DNA from: Varroa destructor
Taxonomy: Eukaryota > Arthropoda > Arachnida > Mesostigmata > Varroidae
DNA: 64,000 bases
Assembly: GCF_002443255.2 (NCBI RefSeq)
Contig: NW_019211460.1
Coordinates: 29,918,481-29,982,480 of the forward strand
Direction: 5' to 3'
Shown here: positions 11,000 to 25,800 of the stretch, piece by piece
Position numbering within the stretch: the stretch's first letter is position 1
Layout: each line of letters begins with the position of its first letter
Made by a program: the position numbers and the translations under genes
Notes under the pieces: generated by a model
Databases searched by the model: none
Seen by the model: only the letters and a program-made list of their open reading frames with translations
Told to the model about the DNA's origin: nothing

Positions 11000-12439
11000 C
11001 ACGGTCCAAGAGAATGAAGGAACATTACGCTTCGCTTATCTCATATATTAACACCTCTTCACGTATTGCTAATATTGATTCGAATGAGGGTGTTATTATT
11101 CATAACAAACGTTATTTATTGTGCATCGCAACACTTAGAGGTGAAGGTAAACATCTCAAGACTAAATTTAGAGATAGACAGTGAACTCATTAGTTCCATA
11201 AAAAAAAATCATAGGTCTTCGTTGAAACTTATGGACAGGTATTTCTCTTCAAAGTTTTTTTTTTTTACTTAAAGTTCATAAATCCAACTACCATTGTAAA
11301 TAGGAGCATATTCGCTAATGAAAAGTTAGGCAGAATAATGATCATCCGAAGATTGCGTCAAGCGAACAATTTTCTATCCGAGATCAAGCTATCATTAAAA
11401 AGAATATAAATATAGCTTGAATAGTAAGAACTTGAGTCTTTATTTAATTGATTCACAAAGTCTAATTTAATTGTGTAACATATTTTAGCTCGATTGCAAC
11501 TTCTAAACCTTCCAGTGACGTCGGTTTTCTACTATAGACTCTGCCGATAACGTATATCTATAGGAAAAAGCCTATCGACATTGGATTTATGTAATGGACA
11601 AAGTATGGGGCATTTTTGCTTAACTTACCTGATTGAAGGATTTTACATTGATACATTAGAATGATAGCAGGAAAGTGCTTCGTCCTATTATAGGAACTGT
11701 CGAATTAATCTTCTACTTAAACAGTTGTACCACACTGTAGCTTCGGTGCCTGGTAAACTGTTCATGCAAATGATCCGAAGTACCATTTGTAAAATCGTCT
11801 TCTTGAGTCCGAATCCTCTTCATTGATGGCATATACCATTGCTGGGCTGTAACTTTTCTACTACTAATGTCTAAACATGCAATGCGCACTTGATTTACTG
11901 ATCCCGAGCGCCGACTTGATTATCTTACGGATTTTATGCTTCACGGATGCTGTCTAGTGTTGACTGGTGAAGTTCGTTGATGTTCTTGGTCCTCCGGAAC
12001 GTTATCTATGAACATCCTAGACAGCTCCATCTGTTTTGAATATATTTCTCATCCGACTAGTCGTAAGTCGCGTAGGCGGATCTGTCTGGAACTTCCTGCA
12101 CTTCCATCGCCTTTGTGCTTTTGCTATATTTTCATACTTTCAATAGTATTTTAGATACATTTTTTGTTTATCTAAAAGTTGATTTTTGTTTGTTCATTAT
12201 TTCGATTTCATAATATTCTGAACTGAAAGAACTCTGAGAAACATACTACTGGTTAAACGGTGTATACACTTTTTCAGACGCCTTGTAGATATATAAAAAT
12301 ATATTAAGTTGAAAAAAAGTTGCTGTGCTTTGTTTACTGAACAGAAAATATCACATTTTTTATTCCTGTGGCAGTATGTTATTATGTTATGTACTCCCTG
12401 TCGCTGTTCATGATTTTCTCCCATCTGCTCACCAAATGA
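11000..12439. other. Intergenic, nothing recognised
   Basis: The stretch holds AT-rich sequence with chance-length open frames only and a T run near 11259. A minus-strand donor-like CAG|GTAAGT occurs near 11629, but no convincing exon precedes it. Confidence 0.5.
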
Positions 12440-13337
12440 TATATTCCGTCTCGTTACAAGGTGGCCAGTTTCGTTTGAAAAGAGTTTTCAACCACGTTTC
12501 AATCTGTTGACCTATATTGAAGGTAATCTCAGGAAGCTGACTATCCAGCAGATAGGACAGGTGAAAATTTTGTCGGAACAAACTCTGGAAATTATGACGG
12601 TACAACAAAGTCTCTCACTTTAGAATTCAGGAGGGCAGCTTTGACGGTGTTTGCTGTGTGTGACCTCGCCGTGTTATAGGGAAAAGCCACACACGAATAG
12701 TCTGATCGACTCGATGCAATTGGGTCAGATCAACGGTCGATCAACTGCATGGGTCGTATGAAGCAATTTCCAGTATATCAGTCCCTTGCAGTCCCTCCAA
12801 ATGCAAAGCACAACCTGTTTCAGACATTAATCTGGCTTTTCTGCTAAAGTCACCCATTTTGATTTCTGGCTTATGCGATAATTCCAAGCAAAAATTGGTC
12901 CCTGTGGCCACGTGACGCTCGATACCAAACGAGATGTCAAGATGAATCGTTGAAATGTCAGTTCTTGTTGGATTCAAGGAGTTCGTGGTATCCAAGCTCT
13001 GAACTTCTTATCGAATCTAAATGACTTAAAGTGGTTAACGACGGTCGTGTGGCTGCAACCTAGATTTGCGGTCAATTACGAATTGTTCTTCAGCTGTCCT
13101 CTTTCAAAAATGCTTTTAGATGGTTGCTATCAAACTCAGATAGTCAGCGTGAGCAGCGTTCTCTGAGTCCCGGATACGGCTTTCAAACTTGGCAAACCAT
13201 TCTTGAGCAGTGTTTTTATTGACAGCTTCGATACCGTATACTAAGAAGGAAACGTCGTAGGCTATTTCGGCTAACTTTTTAGCCCTAGTGGCAAATGGGA
13301 ACGTACGGAACGTGTCGACAATCCGCTCGTTTTTCAT
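12440..13337 (-). pseudogene. mariner-family transposase pseudogene
   Basis: Read on the minus strand, 13337-13116 begins with Met and contains NKNTAQEWFAKFESRIRDSE, the WFxxF signature of the mariner helix-turn-helix. After a frameshift come HLKAFLKEDS, an LGYHELLESNK-like block, KSKWVTLAEKP, CLKQVVLCIWRDCKGLIYWK, NTARSHTANTVKAALLNSK and finally QQIETWLKTLFKRNW. The order matches a whole mariner transposase, including the catalytic-core block normally written as HxDNAxPH. At least six stops and several frameshifts break it, and the DN of that block reads NT here. It is an old, dead copy. I did not find terminal inverted repeats. Confidence 0.88.
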
Positions 13338-15336
13338 CTGAAAGATCCATCTTCGAGGAGCTCATTCGAATTGAAGTCGCATTCATAACTATAATATAAT
13401 ATCGTTATAGCACCCTGATAAAGTAGCGAGAGCCTTCTAACGGTTTATCGGGGTAAGTAGGAAAGCGCAGACACCTTCTTTTCAATCTTGCATATAATTT
13501 AAATGAGAAAAAATGTCATTATCTAATTAGCTCTTTTTAGTACGTATTTAATAGGACTCGAAGTGATAATATAGAGATCGCTTCAAGTTACCACCATTGC
13601 ATAATAAGTTTTAACTAAAAATTAACAGACAGAGTTATAAAAGAGCATCAAAAGAGATCATGCTATATAATATTAATTATATTACATGAGCGAGCCAACG
13701 AACTCATTTGTCAGATAAGAAAACTTTTAGCTATGGAATAGGACGTTTAGCGGTATTTGATAAAAAGAACTTTAAGTTAATGTTTGCATACATGTTGCCA
13801 TGTCTTTATGCCATACTTGCATTTTCCTTACCCGAATCCCTGGGGAAACCAATAGGTTCTATAAAACGTATTTTCCAATAAATCGAGCTGTTGAAGGTCG
13901 ATGTAGATGGTAAATATTGTTTGTGGTTGATGGTAAATATTATTGCCAAGATGCATAATACAGCCGTCCCACAGGAAACTCACGGAAAATATCTGATTGA
14001 ACAATTTCGTGAAAACCCCTTCCTCCCTGTTTTATACTTAATTTTCTGTTTTTCGTGTGAATGTTCTCACCGTTTTCAATTTCCCCCAATTCGACAAAGT
14101 ATTTAGTAGTGGTAGGACAACCGACATGTAAAATGTGGCCTGCTTTTGCCGCTTTTTTTCCTTTTCATAGCTTTATTCTTGATCTCAATGGTAAATCTGC
14201 TGCTGGCGCTGGCGTTACGGAACCGCAGGTTTCATTATGCTTCACTGCGTAAATTAACACCTAACCAAATAGACCGTTTAAGTTGGTGCTGCTGTGGACG
14301 GATACGGGCTAAAGAAAATTCTAGGTTTGTAAACTAATGTAAACACTTTTAAATAAAAACCGGTTTTATTGACAATAATCAAATGTTTATTTAGACGTAT
14401 ACATATGGATATACTACTGGTATGATAATCCACAAAAGCAATCATATAACAAGGGCTAGCACAAGTAACGCCATAACTTAATTTTTCGTTCGAGACACAT
14501 TCCCTGATCTTGCGGCCCGACCTGTAGGGAGCCTTAATCTGCATGCTGGCTATAGCACAATATCTGGAAGGTCTATAAGATAGACCCAAACCTGGCCGAG
14601 GTCTCTTGCTATAAAAGGCAAGTTTAAATGCAGTTTGAAGTAATAACATTTTGCAGTACCTACTCGTTTCAATAGACATTGTCTTTGTTTTCTCCGTAAT
14701 AGACAACCAATTTTCGGATTCACCTCTGAAAAAATGTTCGTAGTTTTCCAGTCAATCCATGAAAATTTCCGTCTATTTTATTATTTAAAATATCATATTT
14801 GAAATTATATTATTGAATTTTAAAGGAACCTATTTTCTAACTAATTTGAATGTCTCAAATTTATTTAACGTCAGTTAAACTAAACATTTCTATAATACAT
14901 ATAGACTTGCATGGTAAGTTTGGCGAGAGCACTAATCTCTCCACTAAGGGTTCATTCCCCTTGGTCCCTTTCGTATTGAGAAAAGTTGTTCAACCTCTTC
15001 AATTGATTTTAAGATCTTTAAGTGTTACTGATGTTTATTTATTTCTGTTCAGGTAGAACAGGTAAACTCGTGTGTTGTGTTAAAACATGCATGAAAAATT
15101 AAGTGTAGCAAAATTAATTTTCATCTATTAACTAAAAATACTGATGTGACTTTTCTATGAAAAACGTTTCAAAGGTAGTGTACCGTGATTTGAGAATTGT
15201 TTATTTACATCTTATGGCACATCACCCCCCCCCCCCACATCCAAAGATGTCCACATCAGCTAACACATCTATAGCTCATCTGGGTTAAATTTGCATCACT
15301 AAAACGACGTTCCAACGGGAAATAGACAATGTCTAG
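13338..15336. other. Intergenic, nothing recognised
   Basis: The stretch lies between the mariner relic and the opsin poly(A) signal. It includes a 142-codon minus-strand frame at 14278-14706, which is no longer than chance predicts and has no motif. A run of 12 C is at 15225-15236. Confidence 0.5.
15225..15236. repeat. Poly(C) run
   Basis: Twelve consecutive C bases, unusual in this AT-rich sequence and possibly prone to length error in the assembly. Confidence 0.9.
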
Positions 15337-15342
15337 TTTATT
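15337..15342 (-). promoter_or_regulatory. Likely opsin poly(A) signal
   Basis: TTTATT on the + strand reads AATAAA on the minus strand, about 240 bases past the opsin stop codon. This would give a 3' UTR of normal length. Confidence 0.5.
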
Positions 15343-15583
15343 CAGGTAACTGGGCCGCCTCAGTTGCAATCTTTTCTTATTCTTCCTTCGGATGGGCCTG
15401 GATCCGTACTACGCACAAAATGGCCATATTTGCTAACATTCGTTTAAAAGCGAAATAATCATTTAGGGTTTTTTGCGTAGGATCCAGAAAGGTAACTTGT
15501 ATTGTATCATACTTCACAGTCTGCGGTTACGTTAGCAATGACCTAGAAGGCCAGCTAGTTTCAATTATTTATCAACATATTGT

Positions 15584-15752
15584 TTATATATTAATAAAAC
15601 TATCTCGCTGACTCGCAGGAGTAGTCGAAGACAATTCAGTACATTCAGCCATTTGTGTTGTTTCGTCCTGAACGTCGCCTGGCTGACCTGTCTCTCTGCA
15701 TAGGCTAGCCTTTGCCGCCCGAATAGTGTCTGCAATAGCCGATCGAAGGTTT
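15584..15752 (-). CDS. Opsin last exon: cytoplasmic tail
   Basis: The acceptor TATTACAG is followed by one base that completes the split Arg codon, then NLRSAIADTIRAAKASLCRE and a Ser/Thr-rich end (ELSSTTPASQRDSFINI) with TAA at 15584-15586. A Cys sits where many opsins are palmitoylated after helix 8. The Ser/Thr cluster suits receptor-kinase phosphorylation, which is a family inference. Confidence 0.88.
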
Positions 15753-16749
15753 CTGTAATAAGATAACACCGCACACGAATTACAAGGGATTAGATACCTT
15801 AATTAATCTTCCTAAAAGCATTGTATAGATATCCAGAGTACTAAAAAAAATCAACTGAACTCACTACTAAAGTCAATCACGCGGCAGAATTATCAAAAGA
15901 ACATGCTAAATACACTAAACGCTATTGATTTCAGACTGCGGCATCAATGAAAAAGAAAACATGACAATTGCATGGCGAGCTTTCGAAGGAAAAAAGACAA
16001 GTCGACCAACTATCTAAGCTTATATACACGGCGTGGACTGATAGACCGTTTTCATACAATGCTTACTTCTATAGACCGATAATTACCGATTACTAAGTGA
16101 GTAAATAAACGGATTTAAGGCACCTGAGGCCTTTGCGCATATATTTGGAGCGATCATCAGCCACGAAGGTACGGTAGATGGTCCGAAAAAGACGCTCCAA
16201 AGGCAGAGAGCGGCATATGGAGTCCAGGTCGAAAGGAAAGACGTTACGATGAGAAGAGACGTCTGAAAATAGGTCCAAGGCATTACGAATGAATCAGCTG
16301 AAACAAAAGTGCGTTTTCTAGTCCTATCATACGCATTCAAGCCACTTTAATAAATAGATGATCAAACAGATAAATATTTAGTATGTATCCACAGAAAATG
16401 AATAAAAAAATATTTTGCTATACTCTATTATTTTCTCCTGAGATCAAACTAATGTTAAGTACCTCAACAGTAACTAAAGATTCTAATGCAACAGCTAATG
16501 CCCTCTATCAATGGGAGACTACCGGCCTGCTCTATAACCGCGGTATCCTCTAACTGATTTGAACTCAGATGGAATATGCCCAGATAAACGATAATTTAAA
16601 TACGGAGTAACCTCTTGTCTACCGTTGCCGTTTATAAGAATGCCAGCAGTTTTACTACACCCAAACGCGAGCAATTTCTAGTGAACAGCACTCCAGGACG
16701 TGGATCAAATATTTATGAAATAAGCAACTATGCGATTGCAGAAAATAAA

Positions 16750-16829
<80 letters not shown>

Positions 16830-19800
16830 CATCTAACGATACGAATAGGCGGCACAGTTTTCCGCAAGGTTCAGACCGAGATCTGAATGAGCCAAAACAA
16901 ATATAATTCAGACTGTAACCGTAGAAAGCCCGGTGGAAAAGAAAATATCGACTAGGAAAGTAGAGACGATTTATTTCTATGATACGTATGACATGATCTA
17001 AAGCGAACATTTTAAAGCAAAGGCATATTATGCAGCTGTTAGCTTGAATTGTTTTGTCCCTTGAGAACTGCGGTTTACAGGAGGAAAATCAGTGGAAGTA
17101 ACGGTCTTACGTCACAATTATGGTTATCGGTGGCGGCTACCTAGTAAAGAGATGTGCAGGAAAAAAGATAATTACATAACAAAGGGAAGCTGTTCGTATG
17201 TTTATTCGTAAGGATGTCACGGCCGAAAGCAGTGATGAAAATGTAGTATAGTGACATCAGGTGAATGGTAGTTTCGCTTGAAAAGCTCGAATCGGCCACA
17301 ATGTCGATTGATCGTGACTCACAATGGCAGTGAACATTGCGAAAATCGCTCGGTGTTTAAGTTTCCCATAAGCCGCTTTATACTACAATTCCTCGCACAG
17401 CCTGGCGTGTGAGGCATATACATTCAGCGCAACAGATATGTAAAAACGTAACGCACCATAGAGTATTTACTACACTTCTCGAGACCTGATTCCAGCTCCT
17501 GTTGTCGTAAACGTTAAGCTTGCTAAATAGGTGCTGACGGCAAAATTTGATACTTTATTCAATAAGTAATTCGAGTTTCACGGTCAGGACCCATTATTGG
17601 ACACCCACAATGCAGACAGCTGCGAACCTCGGCAGGCCTGTGTCGAGTAGAATCGAGGACAAAAAGCATTGTCATCGAATTAAACATGGTGGCTAAAGTT
17701 CTAATAATCAGAGTAGACCAAGTAGTTACTTCTAGAGATAAGAATGAGATCGTGAAAAACGTCCCACAAGGCTCCATCATTGACGCTATGCTAGTCATAG
17801 CCTTAGGACCGCAAGTTAAATCACCCGCTGGAAGTGACCTGCAATGATCCAGCCTATTTTTTGGATTTTGACAGTTTAAATATTAAGCGATTCCTCCAAA
17901 GTCGCAGCGACAAACACAGCTCATTGGATTTAGGAGCATTCCTGAATTTCGATAATTACCTCAGATTGCTATGGGGACAGACGGACCACTACGATGTCTA
18001 TGCAAACAGTTCAACGGATTCAACAACGGTACTATTAGAACTTCCTTTTCGTGGACTTTACCGAAGAACTTATTGTGATTCTTTTGAAACGAGGGGCAAA
18101 ACACATGTTTGGGTGCATGCATAGACTACGCGTATCAATATTAATTGATGTTGTGTGCTAGAGGCATACGCAGTGTACGTGTACATTGCTGAAACTTGTT
18201 GAAATAATTATTGGCAAATCTGCTCCACCGAAGCGCGAACAACTAGTAGAATAGTTTTGAAGTCTCTAATCAAATAATTCTATCGTAATGTAATCGGATG
18301 GATGTGTTTATTAAACTTTTACTGTTGCTAGGATATTAAGTGTGGTTTGCCAGTCAGTTTTTTTTCAGTAGCTGAAAACGTCTTGACGTTTAGTGAAATG
18401 TTTCCTTTCATTACAACCAAAAATGGCTGCCATTTGGGAAATGTTAGTGAACGCTAAAATATGAAATGAAAGAAACCTAATCTTTGTTTGTATTTCATAG
18501 GGTTACTTCCATTCTATACTACAGGACGCCCAGTTCCACTAGTATGCGTAAGGTTGCATATCCTTAGTGCTTAAGGTAATCTAAGTATCGATTCAGCAGA
18601 TGTAAACAATACAAGAAACCCACTTTAATATGTGTATTCAAAATGTGATCCAGTGTCACTTGGCCGTAGATTTTGAAGGCATCGTCCTACTCACACCTAA
18701 AAAAACGTTCTCAAATAGAAACATGCCAAACACGATTTCACGAAAAGAGCCTGAGGTAAATTAAATTGTATTTGAATCAAAGAGGAGCCTGATTGTTGTG
18801 TTCGTACACAATATGTATTTTTTTGTCAAAGTTACAATGTGTTTCTTAGAGAAATATTAAATACCGGATCAGCGTTAGGACATAGTGCAAATCACTCAGC
18901 TAATTATAGATACATATAGCTGGTATTTTAAAAACACAAATGGAGCAGCATTTGTTATGTTGCATAAAACAAATGAAAAACTTATTTTGCCGGATAAGAA
19001 GATACATAACTGTATGCATGCACTGTGGCATGGCCTTAGAGTAACAATAAGAGAAAGCCACGATCTCGCACCATCAGGTGAAAAAAACGTCCTAGATCGG
19101 CCAGAATCTGCAATAAGGAGCTCATTCTCAGGTCGCAGTTTGATCCACCCGGCCTGTTTAGAACAAAATTGTTATAACTAAAAACCAGCATTTGCCTCTT
19201 CACTGGCCTGTGTCTTTAAAATGGCCTATATAGAGTAGGTACTTTAATGTGACCTTGTAGAGTTTTATCCTGGAGTATGATGTGCCCATATTTGGCCAGT
19301 CGATTAGACAAAGAATAAATATTTTTATTTTGTCTTCAATTATACTGTCATTAGCATGGCATCCGAGTAGTCTTTTGAAGAAGGCAGCAACAGACCAAGG
19401 TTGCCAGGCTTCCCGCTATTACTAGCGAAAGCTGTTGAAGCTTCATCCGCGGCTCAGAAGCAAGAGAAGTGGCGTGTAAGAAAAGCCTCACGGTGGACCG
19501 AGCGCCCTCTACCAATGCCATTATCACTGCTATATATATATATATATATACAACGTTGAAACGCACTGAGCTCAATAATGGCTCGTACTCGTTCACGATG
19601 CGCCGCCGCCTTGTCGTAGTAATTCATCCTGCGGCATATATTGGCAGCTCGTTTCTGCTGACATCTACGATTGTGACATCTGCTAACCAACTAATCTTAC
19701 TATGCGAATACATCCATAATTATATACAGTGGGTCCGTTTTTTTTGCATGAACGTATTCTTGATAGAGAGAATTTTCCTGGAAAACTTGAAACAAAAGGT

Positions 19801-22800
19801 TTCAGGCCCATCAGAAATAAGTACGTGTATGAAAAGACGATTCGACAGCGGTTGCTACACCCTCCACCGCCAACACTCCGCCAGGTAACAAACTAAATGC
19901 CCGAAGCAAACTTCCTCCTGTTTTTTTTTTTTTTTTTTTTGAAAATAAATGCGTTTGTCTATTAGAGGCATCGGAGCAGCTTGGTTTGCATGTAAACAAT
20001 ATTCCGAATAGTATCTATGAACGGCCTATGCCAATGGATGTTACTTTTAGCGCCTCGTTATATCTAAGTGTTAGCTAAACGAGAGCGAGTTGCATATTAT
20101 TCGGTGTTATATTGGGTTCGAGCTACAATGTCGAAAAGCTTTTTGGGTCTGGACATGCAGAAAAATTTGCATTTTGCTTTAACATATGCTTGCCATACTA
20201 TTTCATTTTATTTATTTATTTACTTAATTTCCCACGAAAAGCATTTCTTATGAATATCTTAATCTGCGAAGTGTTCAAATCATCCAAATTTAAACTGTAC
20301 AAAAATTCTATTCAATGTATTATCGTTTTTGTGTTCACCTTATATACAGACTGGGCTAGAGACATAAAAACTATTGAATATATTTGAAATCTTTATCAGA
20401 GATTCGACGGGTATTGATGGTCTGAGCGCTCATCTACTAGACAGTAATGCTGCTAGCTCTTTAATGACTGTCGCAATTTTTTGCAAAGACTCAGGATCGA
20501 AAAATTGTTATTGAAATCATTTCTTCTGCTGTCAGGGGGTTCGAATTATAATAAGCTTCCTTTCTATAGCGATACAGCACGTACAGATCATGTGGTCGTG
20601 CTTTTATAGGCTTGTATACATACACAGAAATACGTCCTGAGATTACGTCTAACCATCTCATAGCAATTTGCACGGCAGTAATGTTATTAATAGTAACGAA
20701 AGTAGCAAATATGGACTGTGCATATTGAAACTAAGCGGGAGATTGTAATAAGATAAAACATGCTGAAAAGGAGAGGAAGTGAAGAAATAACGAGGAGTTC
20801 ACTTTTTTATAGCCTGTACGGATCATAAATATCCGAACGTGTATTTTTTCTTACGACTGACACTTGTATCCCACTTCGGATATGCTTGCATTGAAGCGTT
20901 TTAATCCAATTTGATTTGAGCCATTTATCTAGCTTATACTTAAACATTTAATGGTGGGAAAGATTTCATGCTGTGTCCCAACGTTGCTTGTCACGCTTGA
21001 AGCGAACACAGTAGTCTATGTGCAATTTTTTTTCTTATAGAGGTTTCTTTCTGTTTATTCCGTTGATATCACTAATCCTTGACTTATTGTTAAACGACAT
21101 TCATACCCTATATGTATCCCGTCGGGCGGCGTCCTCTGGTTGCCATGGTAATCATGGACATACAGCCATCGCTGGTTCCTATTCCAACCAAATCCTCTAG
21201 TAAACGCAGATTTTTAACCCTATACCAAGGTGATTTCAAAATATGAGCAAAGTGTTAAAAAGATTTATCTTGTAATCCCATTGTGTCTTACCTCTCTTTA
21301 TGCGTCAGTATCGCAATATGTCGCAGTCACCCTAAAGGGCTTACTGTTCAGTAGCTTCTATATCTTCAGGGATCGTTAGGTAGCCCTTACCGTCACCTTT
21401 TTAAGTGGTTTTGTACTACAGGTTAACGCAATTCTGAGAGATTGGTAACGTTGAAGATGGAGTTGGAGAATTCGAAGCACACAGTTTTAGCGTCGGAGCT
21501 ATACAATTTACAGGCTGCCTGGACCATAGACGGCAATTAGATACCAAATTTAGTGCCCATCGGCGCTTGAGATAGCAGCATACCGACACCGCGTATTCGT
21601 CAAATCTGCAATGTATACAGGCTATGATTTGGTGCCGCTGTACGGAATTGACACTGTCAATTGAAAATATGGTCTGCTAAGCAGAAAACACTTTTGTTAT
21701 TTCGCTAAAAAATAGAAGCAAAATCTAAATTTAAAATAGAATTAATAGTTTTATCGGAGGGTAGAAGATGTAGCATCTGACATACTGTCACGAAGTAACG
21801 CCGCGTCTTTGGAGTGGTTAAGACGTGGCTTGCGATTTGAGTCGTCTGATATTTCCTCCTATGCTAATCCTATCTAAAAATAAATGTATATCTATTGCGA
21901 TCAGCTAGGCCTAAGGTCCTTGGCTAACTATTGTAAAAGATCTTAGGGCAGTTCGACCATGGATGAAACAACTCTGATCTAGAACCAGCCCTTATGTGCA
22001 AGTTCCTCAACGTAGATAGAGATTCTGTAAAATAGACACTTCGCATCATCTCACATGAATAAACAAAGCGTGTTTCAAATATTACACACCCGTAAATCGA
22101 GTCAGCCGAAATGTAGTGTCGTAGAAACGTTTAAGCCTTCCTTATCTGCACTTCGAATAAGAATTCTGGAAGTGAACTACAATCTGGAATGATTTGGCGC
22201 CAATTTTTTGAATCGGCATAGTATTTTTGCACGTGGAAAGAGATGGCCATTTCGAATTTTGTGCTAACCATCGTAGTAACGAGTTATATTAATATAAGTT
22301 GCTAATGATTTCCACGTGTAATATACTCGAGTAAATAAAAAAAAGAAATGAAGATGTTAAAAGTCAAACGTGCCAGCATGAAAGTTACAAAGACGAAAGT
22401 TGCGCCTGGATGGAATAGAGAAGTAAGCGGATGGAGGCTTAATTGGGCTTAACAGTGTACCAAAATATATTTTTCAGTTCGCTAATGACAAAAAAACATA
22501 CCAGCAAATAAGAAAAGCTGTAATACAAAGTTCGTACATGTAGGGGCATAATAATCGTCATGGGCATTATCGGCGCCATGATCTATCAATCGTATTGTAA
22601 AAATGTACCGCCTGTAACATCCCGAATTGCCCTCGCAAAGTAATCGCTTTGGACCGATTTATTCGCAGCAGGTAACATTTTATCATTGGACTACTTGCCT
22701 GAGCTAATTGTTGGGTTCGTTCTGCCTGAAAGTAACGTTAATCACATAATATTGATATCAAAATAAAAGCAATGTAATCCTGCGTTCTATTTAAATGTAT

Positions 22801-25800
22801 CTGTTTGGAGCGTACAACCTAAAGACAAAATTGATGATTTCATTAAAAAGAATGGAAGATGCAGTAGTTGATGTTTTGTCAAGTTCACGAGTTTCACCGA
22901 ATGATAGCACGACGTCACATTAGCATTCGTAGATCGGCCAAGATGCCAAACGGACACGGTTTAGGGTAAAGTGTCAAAAAAAAAAAAGCTTGAACGGTGT
23001 TCAACTATCCTGCATTATACGCTATCAGATTTTATGCTTTTTGACTCTGGGATTCCGGATATCATGCAAAACCCTGCATTCGAACTGTGTTACGACGCTT
23101 TGTGTGATAGGATAGCTTTAGACGTCGGACGTCTAAACTGGTGTTTATATTACTATCTGGTTAGCGCAACTACCGAAGGCGACCAAAGATCTGCGTTCGA
23201 ACCTGGGTTGGGTAAACAGCCGTTGGGTTTGGCCGGGGTACAATTCGACAATTAGACAAAGTGTTTAGTTTTAATAAACTAAAGCACTGAAATTAATCGA
23301 CTAGAAAATTAATGAAGTCCGAAAACCCTTATTCGAGACACAAGCAGTCATGTTTAGATATAGCAGATATAGTATAATGGCGTTATTAGTGATGTGATAT
23401 CGATAACAATACGGAAAACTACAAACTACTGCTAGGGGAGAGAAATTAGTCACATCAAAAAAGGACGCGCGACGAAGTTCACGGGTCCGTCAAGTGTAAC
23501 ACAAGTCGGCACTTATTTTAGGCTTAATGGAGCTATGTTAAATCAAAAGAGGTGCAACTAGTGTTATAGTATATTTGTTATTATAGATATTATAATTGAG
23601 TTCAGTAATGAAATCTTTATAGGCAGTATAATATTTTGTAGATAATGTGTTTTAAATGAACATATTAAATGTCGACATTATTCTACGTAGCTCAATAATG
23701 TCTGCGTCCTTCCATAGGTATAAGGCTATTTACAATGCCAAATAGACGATATTAATAGCCGTGTAGGCTCTTTCCTAAGATTTGACGCAACCCATCTTCG
23801 AAAGGATGTTAGGCTTCATTATAGAGGAGTCAGCGACCCTTCCGTGGTATGTTAGTGCATTTTTTTTTTATCAGAATTTCGTCACGATCTTCTCTATTGA
23901 ATAATGTGATACCAGATTGTATACTATCACATTTATATGCTAGCCGTTTTGCGAATCTATCGAGCAGAAACAAACTAAAGGGACGGCCATGCGATTCCGA
24001 GATTTTTAAGTTCTAACAAATAAAGTAATTAGATGAACTTTTCGCTAATAGAGGAGGAATGTATTCACTAAAAGACATCATGTAGCATATCATCGGTAAT
24101 AAATTGCATCATGCACTCATGGAATTACCGGCAGTTTTCACATAGAGCCCTGATCACGTTCGTTGCGTGTGAAGCGCCACATCGCCGGTGTGCATGTTCT
24201 ATGCGATTCTAAATTGTCATAGACTCACACGAACGCCAAATGCTAATAACACACACACACACACACGGTAATTGGCCTAAGCATGGGCCTTAGGACGGTA
24301 CGACCTATCTAGTAGATACTTGGAAGCCAGACGCTACATTGAACTCCGTTCGATTAATGACGAATATTTAGCACGAGATAATTGCATTTTGCATACTTCA
24401 AGAGGGACCCGTCGATAGCTGCTTAAGATAAGAATGTGCTGGGTCTGTTATTATTGCTTTCACGTCAGTGTTGCCATAAATACTTCTGTAACTTGCAATT
24501 GGGATCATTCCTTGAAAAGTCTGTAAGGGGTGACGGAGGTTGTTTTAACGTATTCATTTGAAAAGAGGCACTCGCGTTCGGGACTGTGTACGTGTCATAT
24601 AAGGGACATAATGCGGCCATTTTGTTTTTCACCAGGCCTGCTGTTGCCTAGTAGGTAAAAGTTCCATGTGCCACCCCGAGATGTGAACGCATCATCTCTC
24701 GTAATACGCTAGAGTTGCGTATATTAATACATCTACTGAAGATTGGTCGGTGTATGCGTTTTACATTAAGTGATCGAAGGAGTGCAGGAGTGGCGGGAAA
24801 TCGGCGTGACGAACCCCTACATTGGCGCCGTGCTACTGCGAAGGCTTTGCATTTTTTGTCCATACGCGCAGGGACCTGCTGGTCAGACCTCTGGATGAAG
24901 CTGCAGAACTGATATATCCCCTTAACGAGCTCGCATAGTAAGCAGTGTATTTTTGGATCCAGTCGATGAGTCAATGGCATTAAACGTCGGCGCACTTTGA
25001 ATAATGCCACGATTCAAATCATCCTTTAGACTGATCCTGGAGGCGTCAGGACCTCGCAAAGTATTTGGAACTCCTTCGAACGCACCAGACGCGTAAAAAC
25101 ATAGAAGACGTTACTACGGACCAATTAGCATGTGTAGTAACGCATCTCTTGCAAGCAAACTCTATGTACGAATAACTGTATGAGTAAGGTATAACTGTCC
25201 TTTATTATGCATATAGTCAATTGTTCTTCTTCGACTTGATTCTATTTGTGCACAAATATGTTTCCTCGTCATTACTACCGAAGAAAAGGTTTCCCGTTTA
25301 GGATTTATATTAGTTCTAGGCTTCAATGATGTTTGTTCTTAGTCCATGCATAAAAATACTTCCTCGCATTGGCGAAAAGTTTCGTATTACGGCATCTATT
25401 TCCGTTCTAACGTTCAGTCACAACAAACAGTGAAAATCTCACACAACAAACAGAGTCGATTTACAGCTTCTGTGAGCTTGAATACAAACCGACATATCTA
25501 AACAAGGCAATTGCGATGAACAAAGAAAACAGACTTCCTGGAAGAAACCAAAGCCAACTCAGATCAATGTACGACTCTGTGAGACAGTTAGCTTTTACGG
25601 TATAGAATATAACGAATTTGAATTTCACCCTAAGTCTAATTTAGGATATTATTGAGTAGTGTTACTTGTACTTCAAAGATCAATCGGTGAATCCACAGAA
25701 TATTTCGGAACGGGACGGTCAGCTTAGATTTTTTGAGTTGAGCTTCCCCCGCATGTGGAGGTCATTATCAAATCCAGCCACAAGCCACAAGACAGGGGCT

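Noticed and set aside
14278..14706. 142-codon minus-strand frame
   Set aside because: This length is expected about once at this base composition. No motif, splice phase or compositional shift supports it.
17580..17850. A + strand frame containing VPQGSII, like the reverse-transcriptase motif of non-LTR elements
   Set aside because: Only this short match is present. The preceding and following RT blocks, including the FADD region, are missing, and the frame length is within chance.
21140..21160. GTTGCCATGGTAAT, close to an RFX X-box
   Set aside because: It is one base off the dyad consensus and not near any supported promoter; similar near-matches at 5440 and 31980 suggest background.
24640..25010. 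GC-rich patch with open frames on both strands, considered as a LINE fragment or SINE
   Set aside because: No family motif is visible, and the B-box-like sequence is poor.
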